From Udaeobacter sp025935755 (GTDB taxonomy: Bacteria; Verrucomicrobiota; Verrucomicrobiia; Chthoniobacterales; UBA10450), in the NCBI GenBank assembly GCA_036278715.1, contig DASUKN010000054.1, positions 1-47,003 on the forward strand: 47,003 nucleotides of DNA. Reading direction: 5' to 3'. Position numbers and translations under genes: made by a program. This document shows, piece by piece, positions 1 to 8,640 of the stretch. Below the pieces are notes generated by a model, which worked only from the letters and a program-made list of their open reading frames with translations, ran no database searches and had not been told where the DNA came from. Numbering within the stretch: the stretch's first letter is position 1; every line of letters starts with the position of its first letter.

Positions 1-376
1 ATTTGAAGCCACGGCGCGTCATTGCGCCCGCGCCTGTGGTTATTCGTTGTGGCGTGCAGAGGACTGCGCGCCCCACCAATTTGACACAACAAAAGTAGCG
101 CGAGCCTCCGGCTTGCGTCGTCGTGACAGATGATGACGTGCCAATCGCGTACGTTCGTTCGTTGAAAAAATAGTGATTTCAATTTGAAGCCACGGCGCGT
201 CATTGGGCCCGCGCCTGTGGTTATTCGTTGTGGCGTGCAGAGGACTGCGCGCCCCACCAATTTGATGCGTCACAACAAAAGTAGCGCGAGCCTCCGGCTT
301 GCGTCGTCATGCGCCCGCGCCTGTGGTTATTCGTTGTGGCACGCGGAGGACTGCCCGCCCTGCCCAAGTCAAAGTT
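1..376. repeat. Tandem ~181-bp repeat, 2 copies plus a third partial
   Basis: The segment starting ATTTGAAGCCACGG at 1 recurs at 182 with very few changes, giving a period of 181 bp. A third, shorter copy of the inner part starts near 309. Each full copy contains a half-element of the GTAGCGC palindrome family (95-120 and 281-306). I see no convincing gene in 1-506; short ORFs here are translations of the repeat. Confidence 0.85.
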
Positions 377-477
377 GTCATTCCGAGCCTCGCGAGGAAT
401 CTCTGAAATTATTCACGTGGGAATTCACTCTCCTGGAATCTGAGATCCTTCGCCATCTACGCGGCTCAGGATGACAG
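377..477. repeat. Dispersed repeat, GTCATTCCGAGC family (family D)
   Basis: It begins TGTCATTCCGAGCC and ends GGCTCAGGATGACAG, so the two ends are imperfect inverted complements. The same design recurs at 22061, 25248, 39496, 41939, 43771, 44776 and 45181. It lies downstream of the RND permease gene. Confidence 0.7.
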
Positions 478-506
478 CGCGGATGTTGTTTTAAGGGGGA
501 CTCACG

Positions 507-3500
507 TTACGCTTTGATCGCAGGCTCGGGTTCCGGCTGCGGTTTTGCAATTTCTGGCGAGCGCGATTTTTCTTTTCGCCTCGCGGCGATTCGTTCGATG
601 ACGTAAAACGTTACCGGGATAAGGAAGATTGCGATCGCTGACGCGGCGATCATTCCGCCGATAACTGTCGAGCCGAGGACCCTTCGCGCGACAGCGCCGG
701 AACCGCTGGCGACCCACAGTGGAATACATCCAAAGATGAACGCAAACGAAGTCATGAGAATTGGCCGCAGGCGAAGGCGCGCACCTTCGAGCGCCGCGTC
801 GAGCAACGGTTTGCCTTGTTCGTATTGGTCCTTGGCGAATTCGACAATCAGGATGGCGTTCTTTGCAGCCAACCCGATGAGCATGATCAAACCGATTTGC
901 GCGTAAATATTGTTTTGCATTCCTCGCAACCAAAGGGTTGCGAATGCGCCAAACACTGCGACCGGCGTGCCGAGCAGAACGCTGAATGGCAACGACCAGC
1001 TCTCGTACAGCGCAGCGAGAATCAGGAATACGAAGATGAGCGACATGCCGAATACAGCCGCTGGGGAAACACCCTGCCGCGCTTTCTGCTCCTGGAACGA
1101 CATCGCCAGATAATCGTATCCCATCTCGGCAGGCATCGTTTGCCGGAATACTTCTTCCAGCGCATTCATGGCCTGTAAGGAGCTGTAGCCCGGCGCAGCG
1201 GTGACGTTGATTTGGGCGGCCCGGTATTCGTTGTACCGCAACGTGAATTCCGGACCGGAGATGTTTTGAACCGTGGCAACGGCATCGAGCGGGACGGAAT
1301 CGCCGTTCGAATTGCGAACGTAAAACTGGCCCATGTTGCCCGCATCGGTGCGGTAATCTCCTTCGGCTTCGATGTACACCTGCCAGGTTCGACCGAAGCG
1401 GTTGAAATAGTTGACGAAAAATCCGCCCATGAATGTCTGCAGCGTCTGATACACCTGGCTGAGATCGATTCCCTGCTTCAGAACTTTGTCCCGGTCGACC
1501 TTGACGAAAACCTGGGGAACGCTCGGCAAAAATGTCGTGATCATTCCGGCGAATTCGGGCCGCTTATGCGCCGCGTCCATAAAGGTCTTTACGTTTTGCG
1601 AAAGGAAAGCGACATCTTTCCCGGCGCGATCCTCCAACACAAAGGTAACTCCACCGGCAGTACCCACCCCCGGAATCGCCGGCGGAGAAAATGCGAAAGC
1701 GATACCTTCGCTCAATCCACCAAGCTCCCTGGCCAGATGAGCCTTGATCGCTTCGTATTGTTCTTCCGGTTTTTTCCGTTCACTCCACGGTTTAAAGGTG
1801 ACGAAGAAAAAAGCGCTGTAGGTGCTCTGCACCAGACTCAGCAAGCTGAAGCCGATAACACTGGTCGTGTACTTCACACCCGGCGTGTTGGCGAGAATAC
1901 CTTCAATCTTGCGGCATGCTTCATCAGTGCGTTCGAGTGAGGCGGCGTTCGGTAGCTGGAGCGAGATGAACACGTACCCCTGGTCTTCTTCCGGCAAAAA
2001 GCCACTCGGTAATTTCGATCCGAAAAAGCCGGCGCCGATTGCGAGCACAAAGAGAAGTACAAAACTCAGCACCGCTTTGCGAATAGCCAGCCGCGACAAA
2101 TTCACATACCCATGGGTGGCGCTGCCGAACACGCGATTGAACCGGTCAAAAAGCCAACCAAGTGGACCGCCCGTTTTCTTGCGTGGCCGCAATAACAGCG
2201 CGGAAAGTGCCGGGCTCAGGGAGAGCGCGTTGAAGGCGGAAAGGATGACCGAGATCGCAATCGTCAACGCGAACTGCTGATATAACCTGCCGGTGATGCC
2301 AGGCAGAAACGCCGTGGGAATAAATACTGCCGAAAGCACGAGCGCGATTCCGATCACCGGTCCTGAAACTTCGCGCATCGCCTGGAGTGTCGCATCGCGC
2401 GGCGACATGCCTTCCTCGATGTGGCGTTCCACGGCTTCGACCACAACAATCGCGTCGTCCACAACCAACCCGATCGCCAGTACCAGGCCAAATAGAGAAA
2501 GCGAGTTGATCGAGAAACCGAACAAAGGGAACAGCACAAACGTTCCCACCAGAGATACTGGCACCGCGCACAGCGGGATCAGGGTGGCGCGCCAGTTTTG
2601 CAGGAAGATGTAGACGACAAGAATAACGAGCGCGAGCGCTGCAAATAATGTCTTGATGATATCGTGCAGTCCTTCGGTAACCGAGAGTGTTTGGTCGAGT
2701 GAAACGGCGTAATCCATGTCGGGCGGGAAGCGCTGCTTCGCCTGCTCCATCAGTTTGCGGACACCTTGCGCGGCTTTCAGCGCATTGGTCCCGGGCAGCT
2801 GATAAAGAGCAAGTATCGCGGACGGCTGACCATTGAGCCGTGATCTCAAATTATAGGTCTGCGCGCCCAACTCGATCCGCGCGATGTCTTTGACCCTAAC
2901 GAACGAACCATCGGGGTTGGCGCGCACCACGATGTTGCCGAATTCTTCCGGTGTCTGCAGCCGCCCCTGCGCACGCACGGTGTAGGTAAACGCCTGGCCG
3001 CTCGGGATCGGTTCTCCGCCGATCTGGCCGGCCGGGTTCACGGTGTTCTGTTTTTGCACCGCGCTGATGATGTCCGGGACAGTGATTGCGAGCTTCGCCA
3101 GTTGGTCGGGTTTCACCCACAGCCGCATCGCATATTGCCCGGCGCCGAAAACCTGCACATTGGAAATCCCGGGAACGCGCGTGAGTTGATCGACCAGATT
3201 GATGTAGCCGTAATTGGCGAGAAAAATATTGTCGTAGGTCTTGTTAGGCGAGTACAACCCGATGAGCATCAGCGGCGCCGTCGTCGATTTCTTAACCGTC
3301 ACGCCGAAGGCGTTCACCTCGGCCGGTAACTGCGATTGCGCCTGCGACACCCGGAGCTGGGTCAGCACTTGATCGATGTTCGGATCCGTGGCGACATCGA
3401 AGTCGACGATCAGTCGAATATCGCCGCTGCTGGCGTTGATGGAGTACATGTAGTTCATGTTGTCCACGCCACTCATTTGTTGCTCGATAGGGGCGGCGAC

Positions 3501-3680
3501 GGATTGCTCAACCGTCAGCGCATCAGCTCCCGTGTAGTGCGTTTGCACCTGAATTTCCGGCGGCGCGATCTGCGGATACTGCGCGACGGGCAGGGCGAGG
3601 ATGCACACCGCGCCGATGAGGGTCGTCAAAATTGCGATGACGATTGCGACGATCGGACGCCTGACGAAAAACTCGGACAT
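507..3680 (-). CDS. RND multidrug efflux permease, HAE1 (AcrB/MexB) family
   Basis: This is the inner-membrane, proton-driven subunit of a tripartite efflux pump exporting hydrophobic or amphiphilic compounds. The 1057-residue length matches AcrB-type pumps. The N-terminus MSEFFVRRPIVA and first membrane helix (about residues 10-30) are typical. The paired aspartates of TM4 are present in GLVVDDAIVVVE (D408, D409), and the TM10 lysine lies in GLAAKNAILIVEFA near residue 940. Together these form the proton relay known in AcrB. The start is the only sensible ATG, 9 nt after the stop of the upstream adaptor gene, so the two form an operon. No outer-membrane factor gene or adjacent TetR-type regulator is visible, so a TolC-like partner must be encoded elsewhere. 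The C-terminal tail is rich in Pro/Glu/Lys and probably cytoplasmic. Substrate cannot be inferred. Confidence 0.97.
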   Translation of the reverse strand: MSEFFVRRPIVAIVIAILTTLIGAVCILALPVAQYPQIAPPEIQVQTHYTGADALTVEQSVAAPIEQQMSGVDNMNYMYSINASSGDIRLIVDFDVATDPNIDQVLTQLRVSQAQSQLPAEVNAFGVTVKKSTTAPLMLIGLYSPNKTYDNIFLANYGYINLVDQLTRVPGISNVQVFGAGQYAMRLWVKPDQLAKLAITVPDIISAVQKQNTVNPAGQIGGEPIPSGQAFTYTVRAQGRLQTPEEFGNIVVRANPDGSFVRVKDIARIELGAQTYNLRSRLNGQPSAILALYQLPGTNALKAAQGVRKLMEQAKQRFPPDMDYAVSLDQTLSVTEGLHDIIKTLFAALALVILVVYIFLQNWRATLIPLCAVPVSLVGTFVLFPLFGFSINSLSLFGLVLAIGLVVDDAIVVVEAVERHIEEGMSPRDATLQAMREVSGPVIGIALVLSAVFIPTAFLPGITGRLYQQFALTIAISVILSAFNALSLSPALSALLLRPRKKTGGPLGWLFDRFNRVFGSATHGYVNLSRLAIRKAVLSFVLLFVLAIGAGFFGSKLPSGFLPEEDQGYVFISLQLPNAASLERTDEACRKIEGILANTPGVKYTTSVIGFSLLSLVQSTYSAFFFVTFKPWSERKKPEEQYEAIKAHLARELGGLSEGIAFAFSPPAIPGVGTAGGVTFVLEDRAGKDVAFLSQNVKTFMDAAHKRPEFAGMITTFLPSVPQVFVKVDRDKVLKQGIDLSQVYQTLQTFMGGFFVNYFNRFGRTWQVYIEAEGDYRTDAGNMGQFYVRNSNGDSVPLDAVATVQNISGPEFTLRYNEYRAAQINVTAAPGYSSLQAMNALEEVFRQTMPAEMGYDYLAMSFQEQKARQGVSPAAVFGMSLIFVFLILAALYESWSLPFSVLLGTPVAVFGAFATLWLRGMQNNIYAQIGLIMLIGLAAKNAILIVEFAKDQYEQGKPLLDAALEGARLRLRPILMTSFAFIFGCIPLWVASGSGAVARRVLGSTVIGGMIAASAIAIFLIPVTFYVIERIAARRKEKSRSPEIAKPQPEPEPAIKA

Positions 3681-3689
3681 TTTATGGCG

Positions 3690-4850
3690 CTACTTGGTCT
3701 GATCGGATTTTGAAACCAGGGCATCGCTCGGCGGTGTCCACTCTTTCACTGTGACCAGTGCGCCTTCCCTGGCTTTTTGAATGCCTTGCACAACGACTCT
3801 GTCACCAGGTTTGAGTCCCTCCTTCACTTCCCACATTGCGCCGATGCGTTCGCCCATGGTGACCGGACGAATGCTTACTTTGTTGTCCTTCCCGACAACC
3901 GCGACTTGATCGCTGCCCTGCAAATCGTTGACGGCTTCCTGCGGAATCACCATTGCGCCTTTTTTCATGTCGGCGACGAAACGAACTTTCCCGAATTGTC
4001 CGGGTCGCAGAATGTTCCCGGGATTTGGAAATATCACCTGATAATGAATCGAACCGGTCCTGGGATCCAGGCTGCGGTCCAGTGCATAAAACTTACCTTT
4101 CTGCGGATAAACCTCGCCATTGCCGAGAATTAATTCGAACTGAAGACTCTTGACGTATGCGTCGCGTTCCTTCGGATCGGGATGCCGCGAAACGAAATCG
4201 GTGAAGGGACCTTCGCCGGTGGTGACGATGGCTTTGATCGGGTCGATTTGTGAAACGGTCGTGAGCGCGCCGGTGGTTGGACTAACGAGATCGCCAACCT
4301 GTGCCTTGGCAAATCCTGCCACACCTTCGATCGGTGCGATGATCTTGGTGTATCCAAGATTGAGCTGCGCCTGTTGTACTGCTGCCTGGTCGGCTTCAAC
4401 ATTCGCCCTGGTCGATTGTGCAGCTGCAATGGCTGTATCTCTTTCTGAATCGCTGATGACCTGTTTTTTAAACAGATCGAGAGCGCGTTTTTCATCCGCA
4501 TCTGTTTTCGCCTGAGTCGCCTGGTCTTTCGCCAGCGTTCCATTGGCTTCCGCCAATGCGGCTTCGAACGGGCGTGGATCAATCTGGAAAAGAAGGTCGC
4601 CTATTTTCACCACGCCGCCTTCGGTGTAATCGCGCGATATAATGTAGCCTTGTACTTGCGCATTGATGTTGGCGTTGATGAAGCCATCCAATGTGGCCAC
4701 GCGCTCAAGCACACGCGGCACATCCTGCGGCTGCACGGTCGTGACGAGAACTTCAGGCGGCGCAGGAGCCGTTTGCGCCGGCTTTCGCGAACAACCGGTC
4801 GAAAATGACACGGCGACCAGAAACGAAGCGAAAAGGATAACCGTTTTCAT
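3690..4850 (-). CDS. RND periplasmic adaptor (membrane fusion) lipoprotein, AcrA-like
   Basis: This is the periplasmic adaptor that links the RND permease to an outer-membrane channel. The frame is open to 5030, but I choose the ATG at 4850 because it gives a lipoprotein signal peptide: MKTVILFASFLVAVSF followed by lipobox STGC with Cys at about residue 20. The resulting 386 residues fit the family. Then come the barrel-sandwich/lipoyl halves (INANINAQVQGYI near 60 and LGYTKIIAPIEGVAGF near 165), flanking an alpha-helical hairpin rich in Ala/Gln/Asp. The C-terminal beta-barrel follows (RPGQFGKVRFVADM). It is transcribed first, with the permease 9 nt downstream. The 200-bp upstream region shows no obvious operator. 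Confidence 0.95.
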   Translation of the reverse strand: MKTVILFASFLVAVSFSTGCSRKPAQTAPAPPEVLVTTVQPQDVPRVLERVATLDGFINANINAQVQGYIISRDYTEGGVVKIGDLLFQIDPRPFEAALAEANGTLAKDQATQAKTDADEKRALDLFKKQVISDSERDTAIAAAQSTRANVEADQAAVQQAQLNLGYTKIIAPIEGVAGFAKAQVGDLVSPTTGALTTVSQIDPIKAIVTTGEGPFTDFVSRHPDPKERDAYVKSLQFELILGNGEVYPQKGKFYALDRSLDPRTGSIHYQVIFPNPGNILRPGQFGKVRFVADMKKGAMVIPQEAVNDLQGSDQVAVVGKDNKVSIRPVTMGERIGAMWEVKEGLKPGDRVVVQGIQKAREGALVTVKEWTPPSDALVSKSDQTK

Positions 4851-5049
4851 TTGGTGCAGTATTGCTGATTGAATCGGAATATCGAGCGCAGTCTGGGAAG
4901 CGCACCCGGCTCGTGTACCGTTTCCGGCGACCCGCCGAAAGATTTCAGTAATATTCACCATAGCAAACCCCGCCCGCCTCAGTTGAGCATCCGCGAGCGA
5001 ATACGTAAATAACTGTTGCTCTGCTGCCACTCAATTATTGTTATCAGGC

Positions 5050-5631
5050 GTGAGCAAAAAGATCCGTTTCAAAGCGAAGCTCCTCCGGCCAGCAATGGAG
5101 CCGGCTAGCGCTGATCAGCGCCGCGAGGATAACCACTGGAGTTTTCTTGTCCTGCCACTGAGCGTGAGTGCCAGGCTTCCTTCGCGCGGCGTGATAGCGA
5201 TTGAAGGCACAATGAACGGGTTTCCTTTCAAAGCTACGCTCCAGCCGGATGGCCACAAAAGTCACTGGCTCAAGGTGGCCCAGGCGCTCCGCGAACGTGC
5301 TGGCGCAGAGGCGGGTGACGTTCTCACTCTTGAGATCGCTCCGGCGACAAAAGCGCCCGAACCCGATGTGCCGGCAGACTTGCGGAAAGCGCTCGCGGCC
5401 GCCGATCCAAAGGCGCGGGTATTATGGTCGGACATTACACCCATTGCGCGCACAGATTGGATTCACTGGATCAGTTCAGCCAAGCAGGAAGAGACGCGCG
5501 CCCGCCGGATTAGGAACGCCTGCTCAATGCTCGCCGCCGGTAAGCGACGTGTTTGCTGCTTCGATCGCTCCGGGTTTTATAGCAAAAGTATGAGTGCGCC
5601 TAAAGCGGCGCATAGCTCGAGCGTTGAATGA
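5050..5631 (+). CDS. DUF1905 / YdeI-OmdA (bacteriocin-protection-like) domain protein
   Basis: It appears to combine an N-terminal DUF1905-like beta-barrel (about residues 1-100: KKIRFKAKLL, GTMNGFPFKATL) with a C-terminal YdeI/OmdA domain. The latter is recognised by the WIxWISSAKQEETRARRI region near residues 140-160. The molecular function of these families is poorly defined; some members were linked to bacteriocin resistance. The frame opens with TTG at 5038, but GTG at 5050 places the conserved FKAKL strand at the usual distance from the start, giving 193 residues. It is divergent from the RND operon. The final 30 residues, after the RRVCCFDRSGFYS stretch, look non-conserved. Family assignment is by motif recall; confidence in the exact start is moderate. 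Confidence 0.75.
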   Translation: MSKKIRFKAKLLRPAMEPASADQRREDNHWSFLVLPLSVSARLPSRGVIAIEGTMNGFPFKATLQPDGHKSHWLKVAQALRERAGAEAGDVLTLEIAPATKAPEPDVPADLRKALAAADPKARVLWSDITPIARTDWIHWISSAKQEETRARRIRNACSMLAAGKRRVCCFDRSGFYSKSMSAPKAAHSSSVE

Positions 5632-5692
5632 TTTCGATCCTTCCCAAACGATAAGAACGATCGCCGGGCTATCCGCAATTTTCTCCGCAACA

Positions 5693-5740
5693 CCCTGGTG
5701 GGGCGCGCAGTCCTCTGCACGCCGTTTAGTTTTGCCAGGG
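5693..5740. repeat. Hairpin containing an inverted copy of the window-start repeat
   Basis: CCCTGG (5693-5698) and CCAGGG (5735-5740) form the outer stem. The interior 5697-5723 is an exact 27-nt reverse complement of part of the tandem repeat at 51-77. It sits between the convergent YdeI-like and old yellow enzyme genes and could also act as a bidirectional terminator, though there is no T-run. Confidence 0.7.
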
Positions 5741-5745
5741 TGACC

Positions 5746-6897
5746 TCAACGCCGCTCGGGAATGGCGTGTTGTTCTTCGAAGCACGATTTCAGTTTCTCG
5801 AGATTAACCGGAACACGCGCGTGCGCATCGCCGGGCGCAGCCCGGAGATATTGCACCGGCCATGAAACGGACTGGCGAAGTTCCTGCGCAGCGCGCAGGG
5901 GCCAATACGGTTCACGCAAAAATTCACGCGCCATGAGAATCGCGTCGGCTTGTCCCGTGTTGATGATGTGCTCGGCTTGAGCGGGGGACGTGATCATGCC
6001 GACAGCAGCCGTGAGAATTCCGGCTTCGTCGCGGATGCGCTGCGCGAAGGGTGTTTGATAACCGGCGCCTATGGGAACTTTCGCGTGCGGCACGGTTCCG
6101 CCGGACGAACAATCGATCAAATCGACTCCGAGTTGTTTCAGCTTGCGGGCAAGTGCGATCGATTGTTCCAAATCCCAGCCGCCTTCCACCCAATCCGTCG
6201 CTGAAATGCGGACGAACAACGGCGCGCCTTTGGGCCACGAGCCGCGCACAGCTTGCACAATCTCGCGCAGCAGGCGGGTGCGATTTTCAAACGAGCCGCC
6301 GTACTCGTCGTCGCGTTGATTGCTAAGCGGGGAAAGAAATTCGTGGATCAGATAACCGTGCGCGCCGTGTATTTCGATGACACGAAAGCCAGCATCACAC
6401 GCGCGGCGCGCGGCGGCCGCAAAGGCAGTGATCACTTCGCAAATGCCATCGCGGGTGAGCGCCTGTGGCATCGGATAATTTTCGATAAACGGAATTGCGC
6501 TAGGCGCCATGACATTTTTCCAGCCGCCTTCACTCTCCGGCACCGCGGCGTCACCTTCCCACGGCCGGCTCGTGCTCGCTTTGCGGCCCGCGTGCGCCAG
6601 TTGCATCCCGGCAACGCTCCCTTGTTCGTGAATGAAATGAACGATTCGCTTCAGCGGGTGGATGTGATGATCACTCCAGTTGCCGAGGTCTTGCGGGCTG
6701 ATGCGGCCTTCCGGGAGCACCGCTGTCGCTTCTGTCATCACCAGTCCCGCGCCACCCACCGCACGGCTGCCGAGATGCACAATGTGCCAGTCGTTAGCCA
6801 GTCCATCAGTGCTCGAGTATTGGCACATCGGCGAGACAAAAACTCGATTAGCGAATTCCAGGTCGCGGATCGTGAGCGGATCAAAGAGGTGAGCCAT
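5746..6897 (-). CDS. NADH:flavin oxidoreductase, old yellow enzyme family (YqjM-like)
   Basis: This is an FMN-dependent ene-reductase that reduces activated C=C bonds using NAD(P)H; the physiological substrate is unknown. The 383-residue TIM barrel starts LFDPLTIRDLEFANRVFVSPMCQYS, whose Cys in SPMCQYS is typical of the YqjM subgroup and tunes the flavin. The substrate/FMN-binding pair is in IEIHGAHGYLIHEFLSP (His-Ala-His near 173-176), followed by SNQRDDEYGGSFENR. The phosphate-binding end of the barrel is near residues 300-330 (DAILMAREFLREPYWP). It appears monocistronic. The C-terminal residues after VNLEKLKSCFEEQ are probably variable. Confidence 0.95.
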   Translation of the reverse strand: MAHLFDPLTIRDLEFANRVFVSPMCQYSSTDGLANDWHIVHLGSRAVGGAGLVMTEATAVLPEGRISPQDLGNWSDHHIHPLKRIVHFIHEQGSVAGMQLAHAGRKASTSRPWEGDAAVPESEGGWKNVMAPSAIPFIENYPMPQALTRDGICEVITAFAAAARRACDAGFRVIEIHGAHGYLIHEFLSPLSNQRDDEYGGSFENRTRLLREIVQAVRGSWPKGAPLFVRISATDWVEGGWDLEQSIALARKLKQLGVDLIDCSSGGTVPHAKVPIGAGYQTPFAQRIRDEAGILTAAVGMITSPAQAEHIINTGQADAILMAREFLREPYWPLRAAQELRQSVSWPVQYLRAAPGDAHARVPVNLEKLKSCFEEQHAIPERR

Positions 6898-6963
6898 TCG
6901 GATAGTATCGCTTAGCTATTCATGCGTGCTGGAAAATTAGTTTTGCCGGAACCGGGAGACCGC

Positions 6964-7012
6964 ACTCAACACTCAACATTCAACATTCAACGCCGAACGC
7001 TCAACGCCCAAC
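6964..7012. repeat. Heptanucleotide tandem repeat, 7 units (RYYCAAC-like)
   Basis: Seven uninterrupted 7-bp units read ACTCAAC, ACTCAAC, ATTCAAC, ATTCAAC, GCCGAAC, GCTCAAC, GCCCAAC. The CAAC end is nearly invariant and the first three positions vary. It lies between the divergent ends of the OYE start and pepT stop. Four related units occur at 11368-11395. Confidence 0.9.
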
Positions 7013-7091
7013 TCAGCCAAATGCGTGCAGGCCGCGTAAATCGCTGTCCTTCACGCGGCTTGTCTCCGTACGCGGATAAACACGCGGCAAT

Positions 7092-8357
7092 TCAGCTTTT
7101 TGTTGCCCATAACTCAGCAAGATAGATGCAGGCCGTGACGGCCGACTTCATATCCTGCACTGCGACCCATTCGAGCGGGCCGTGTGCGTTGTGCTCACCG
7201 CAAAACAGGTTGGGAGTCGGCAGGCCAAGTTCGGTAAGACGCGAACCATCGGTGCCGCCGCGGACGACGTGATCATAGGGTTTCAGTCCGGCGGCCGCGA
7301 AAGCCTGGCGAGCGAGCTCAACCGGGCGCATATCTTTGCGCAACCAGTAAGCCATGTTGCGATATTGTTTGCGAATCTTGCAACGAACACGTGCCCGCGG
7401 CTCGGCCGCTTGTAACCCACGGCAAAGACCACGCACGATCTCGCGCTTCGCAGCCAGCCCGTTCAGTTCGAAATCGCGCAGGATGAATTTCACTGTGGCA
7501 CGCTCAGTCCGGCCCTCGATACCGGTCGGGTGAATGAATCCCTCGCGTCCTTCGGTTGTCTCCGGCGCACAGCGTTCGCGCGGCAACGCGGCCAGAAGTT
7601 TGCCGGCGAGATAGGCCGCGTTCACCATCCCTTTTGCTCTCGCTTCCATCGGATGAGTGGTGACGCCATCAATGATAACCTCAGCGGCATCGCCGGAAAA
7701 TGTTTCCCATGAAATCTCGCCCGGCGCGCCGCCGTCCAAGGTGTAGCCGACATCCGCTCCGAGGCTCCGCAAATCCAGTTTGTCCACGCCGCGCCCGATT
7801 TCTTCATCGGGAGTGAAACAGACCCGGATGAGGCCGTGTTTGCGCTTCGTTTCCCGAAGCAACGCCTCGACCAGAGTCATCACGACCGCCACACCTGATT
7901 TGTCGTCTGAACCGAGCAACGTAGTGCCGCTGGCCGTAACGATGTCTTTGCCAATGGCCGACCGAAGCTCCGGCGACGTCGCCGGATCCAGAGTTAATCC
8001 AGGATTATCCGGGAACTTGATCTCTCTGCCGTCGTACTTGCGATGAACCACGGGTTTAACATTTTTGCCCGAGCAATCTGGCGCCGTATCCACGTGGGCG
8101 AAGAAGGCCACCGTTGGCACCCGGGCTTTCCGCGTATTCGCAGGTATGCTGGCCATGACGTAGCCATCCTTTGTCATTTGCACGTCGGCCGCTCCCAGTT
8201 CACTTAGCTCCTGCTTGAGCATTTCCAGCAACACCAATTGACCGGGTGTGCTCGGAAAGGTGTTACTGGTCTCGTCCGACTGAGTATCGACACGGACGTA
8301 GCGCAGAAATCGCGATAAGAGATCGTCAGGCATACTCGCACTTTGCACGCCGGCCAT
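7092..8357 (-). CDS. pepT: Peptidase T (tripeptide aminopeptidase), M20 family
   Basis: This is a cytoplasmic zinc aminopeptidase that removes the N-terminal residue from tripeptides. The 421-residue length is slightly longer than typical PepT (about 410). Family marks include LLSRFLRYVRVDTQS near the N-terminus, the metal-ligand motif FFAHVDTAPDCSG (His/Asp), the bridging-Asp segment LLGSDDKSGVAV, the catalytic FTPDEEIGRGVDKLD, and the C-terminal ligand region FCGEHNAHGPLEWV. The ATG at 8357 is used here, but an internal ATG eight codons later (MPDDLLSRF) aligns better with PepT starts. It is followed at some distance by OYE on the same strand; repeats occupy the gap, so co-transcription is uncertain. 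Confidence 0.95.
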   Translation of the reverse strand: MAGVQSASMPDDLLSRFLRYVRVDTQSDETSNTFPSTPGQLVLLEMLKQELSELGAADVQMTKDGYVMASIPANTRKARVPTVAFFAHVDTAPDCSGKNVKPVVHRKYDGREIKFPDNPGLTLDPATSPELRSAIGKDIVTASGTTLLGSDDKSGVAVVMTLVEALLRETKRKHGLIRVCFTPDEEIGRGVDKLDLRSLGADVGYTLDGGAPGEISWETFSGDAAEVIIDGVTTHPMEARAKGMVNAAYLAGKLLAALPRERCAPETTEGREGFIHPTGIEGRTERATVKFILRDFELNGLAAKREIVRGLCRGLQAAEPRARVRCKIRKQYRNMAYWLRKDMRPVELARQAFAAAGLKPYDHVVRGGTDGSRLTELGLPTPNLFCGEHNAHGPLEWVAVQDMKSAVTACIYLAELWATKS

Positions 8358-8398
8358 GAACGCTCAAGTCCATGGCAACGAATGCACGAGCATAAATT

Positions 8399-8457
8399 GT
8401 AGGGCGTCTGTGCCAGACGCCATGTGATGCAGACGGCGTCTCACAGAGACGCCCTAC
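8399..8457. repeat. Palindromic repeat, GTAGGGCGTCTG family (family B)
   Basis: GTAGGGCGTCTGTGCCAGAC at the left is mirrored by an inverted arm ending AGAGACGCCCTAC, so the RNA or DNA can fold into a long hairpin. A second copy is at 36411-36475. It lies upstream of pepT. Confidence 0.8.
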
Positions 8458-8523
8458 AGGTGTGATTGATCCCGCATTTCCGGGAAAATGGGAACGAAGA
8501 GGGAGCGAAACTTATGAGCTGCA

Positions 8524-8556
8524 AAAGCGGCGACGTGTCGCCGCACTTCAAAGCGC
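8524..8556. repeat. Short palindromic repeat, AAGCGGCG..CGCCGC family (family F)
   Basis: AAAGCGGCGACGTGTCGCCG is followed by CACTTCAAAGCGCG. A closely similar element lies at 42139-42175 (AAAGCGGCGTCGAGCCGCCG and ATTGCAAAGCGCG). The GCGGCGAC/GTCGCCGC arms form a compact hairpin. Confidence 0.55.
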
Positions 8557-8583
8557 GCTGTGCCTGCGAAATCAATTCGGTGA

Positions 8584-8615
8584 CCTGGTTACCGTTTTGT
8601 TCCCGGGTACCCAGG
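8584..8615. promoter_or_regulatory. Candidate operator and promoter of the HxlR-type gene
   Basis: CCTGGTTACC (8584-8593) and GGTACCCAGG (8606-8615) form an inverted repeat with 9 of 10 pairs and centres 22 bp apart, a spacing suitable for a dimeric winged-helix regulator. A TATACT -10-like box follows at 8630-8635, so the right arm overlaps the expected -35 position. This would fit autorepression by the downstream HxlR protein. The site is inferred by eye only. Confidence 0.4.
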
Positions 8616-8640
8616 CTGTGAAGATTTGCTATACTCCCTG

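Noticed and set aside
40..474. Short frames in the window-start repeats
   Set aside because: They are translations of tandem and palindromic repeats with no gene-like composition or start signal.
816..1940. Plus-strand frames opposite the RND permease
   Set aside because: They are antisense shadows of a well-supported permease gene with intact motifs.
6964..7012. CRISPR array
   Set aside because: The units are only 7 bp with no spacers; no cas genes are in the window.
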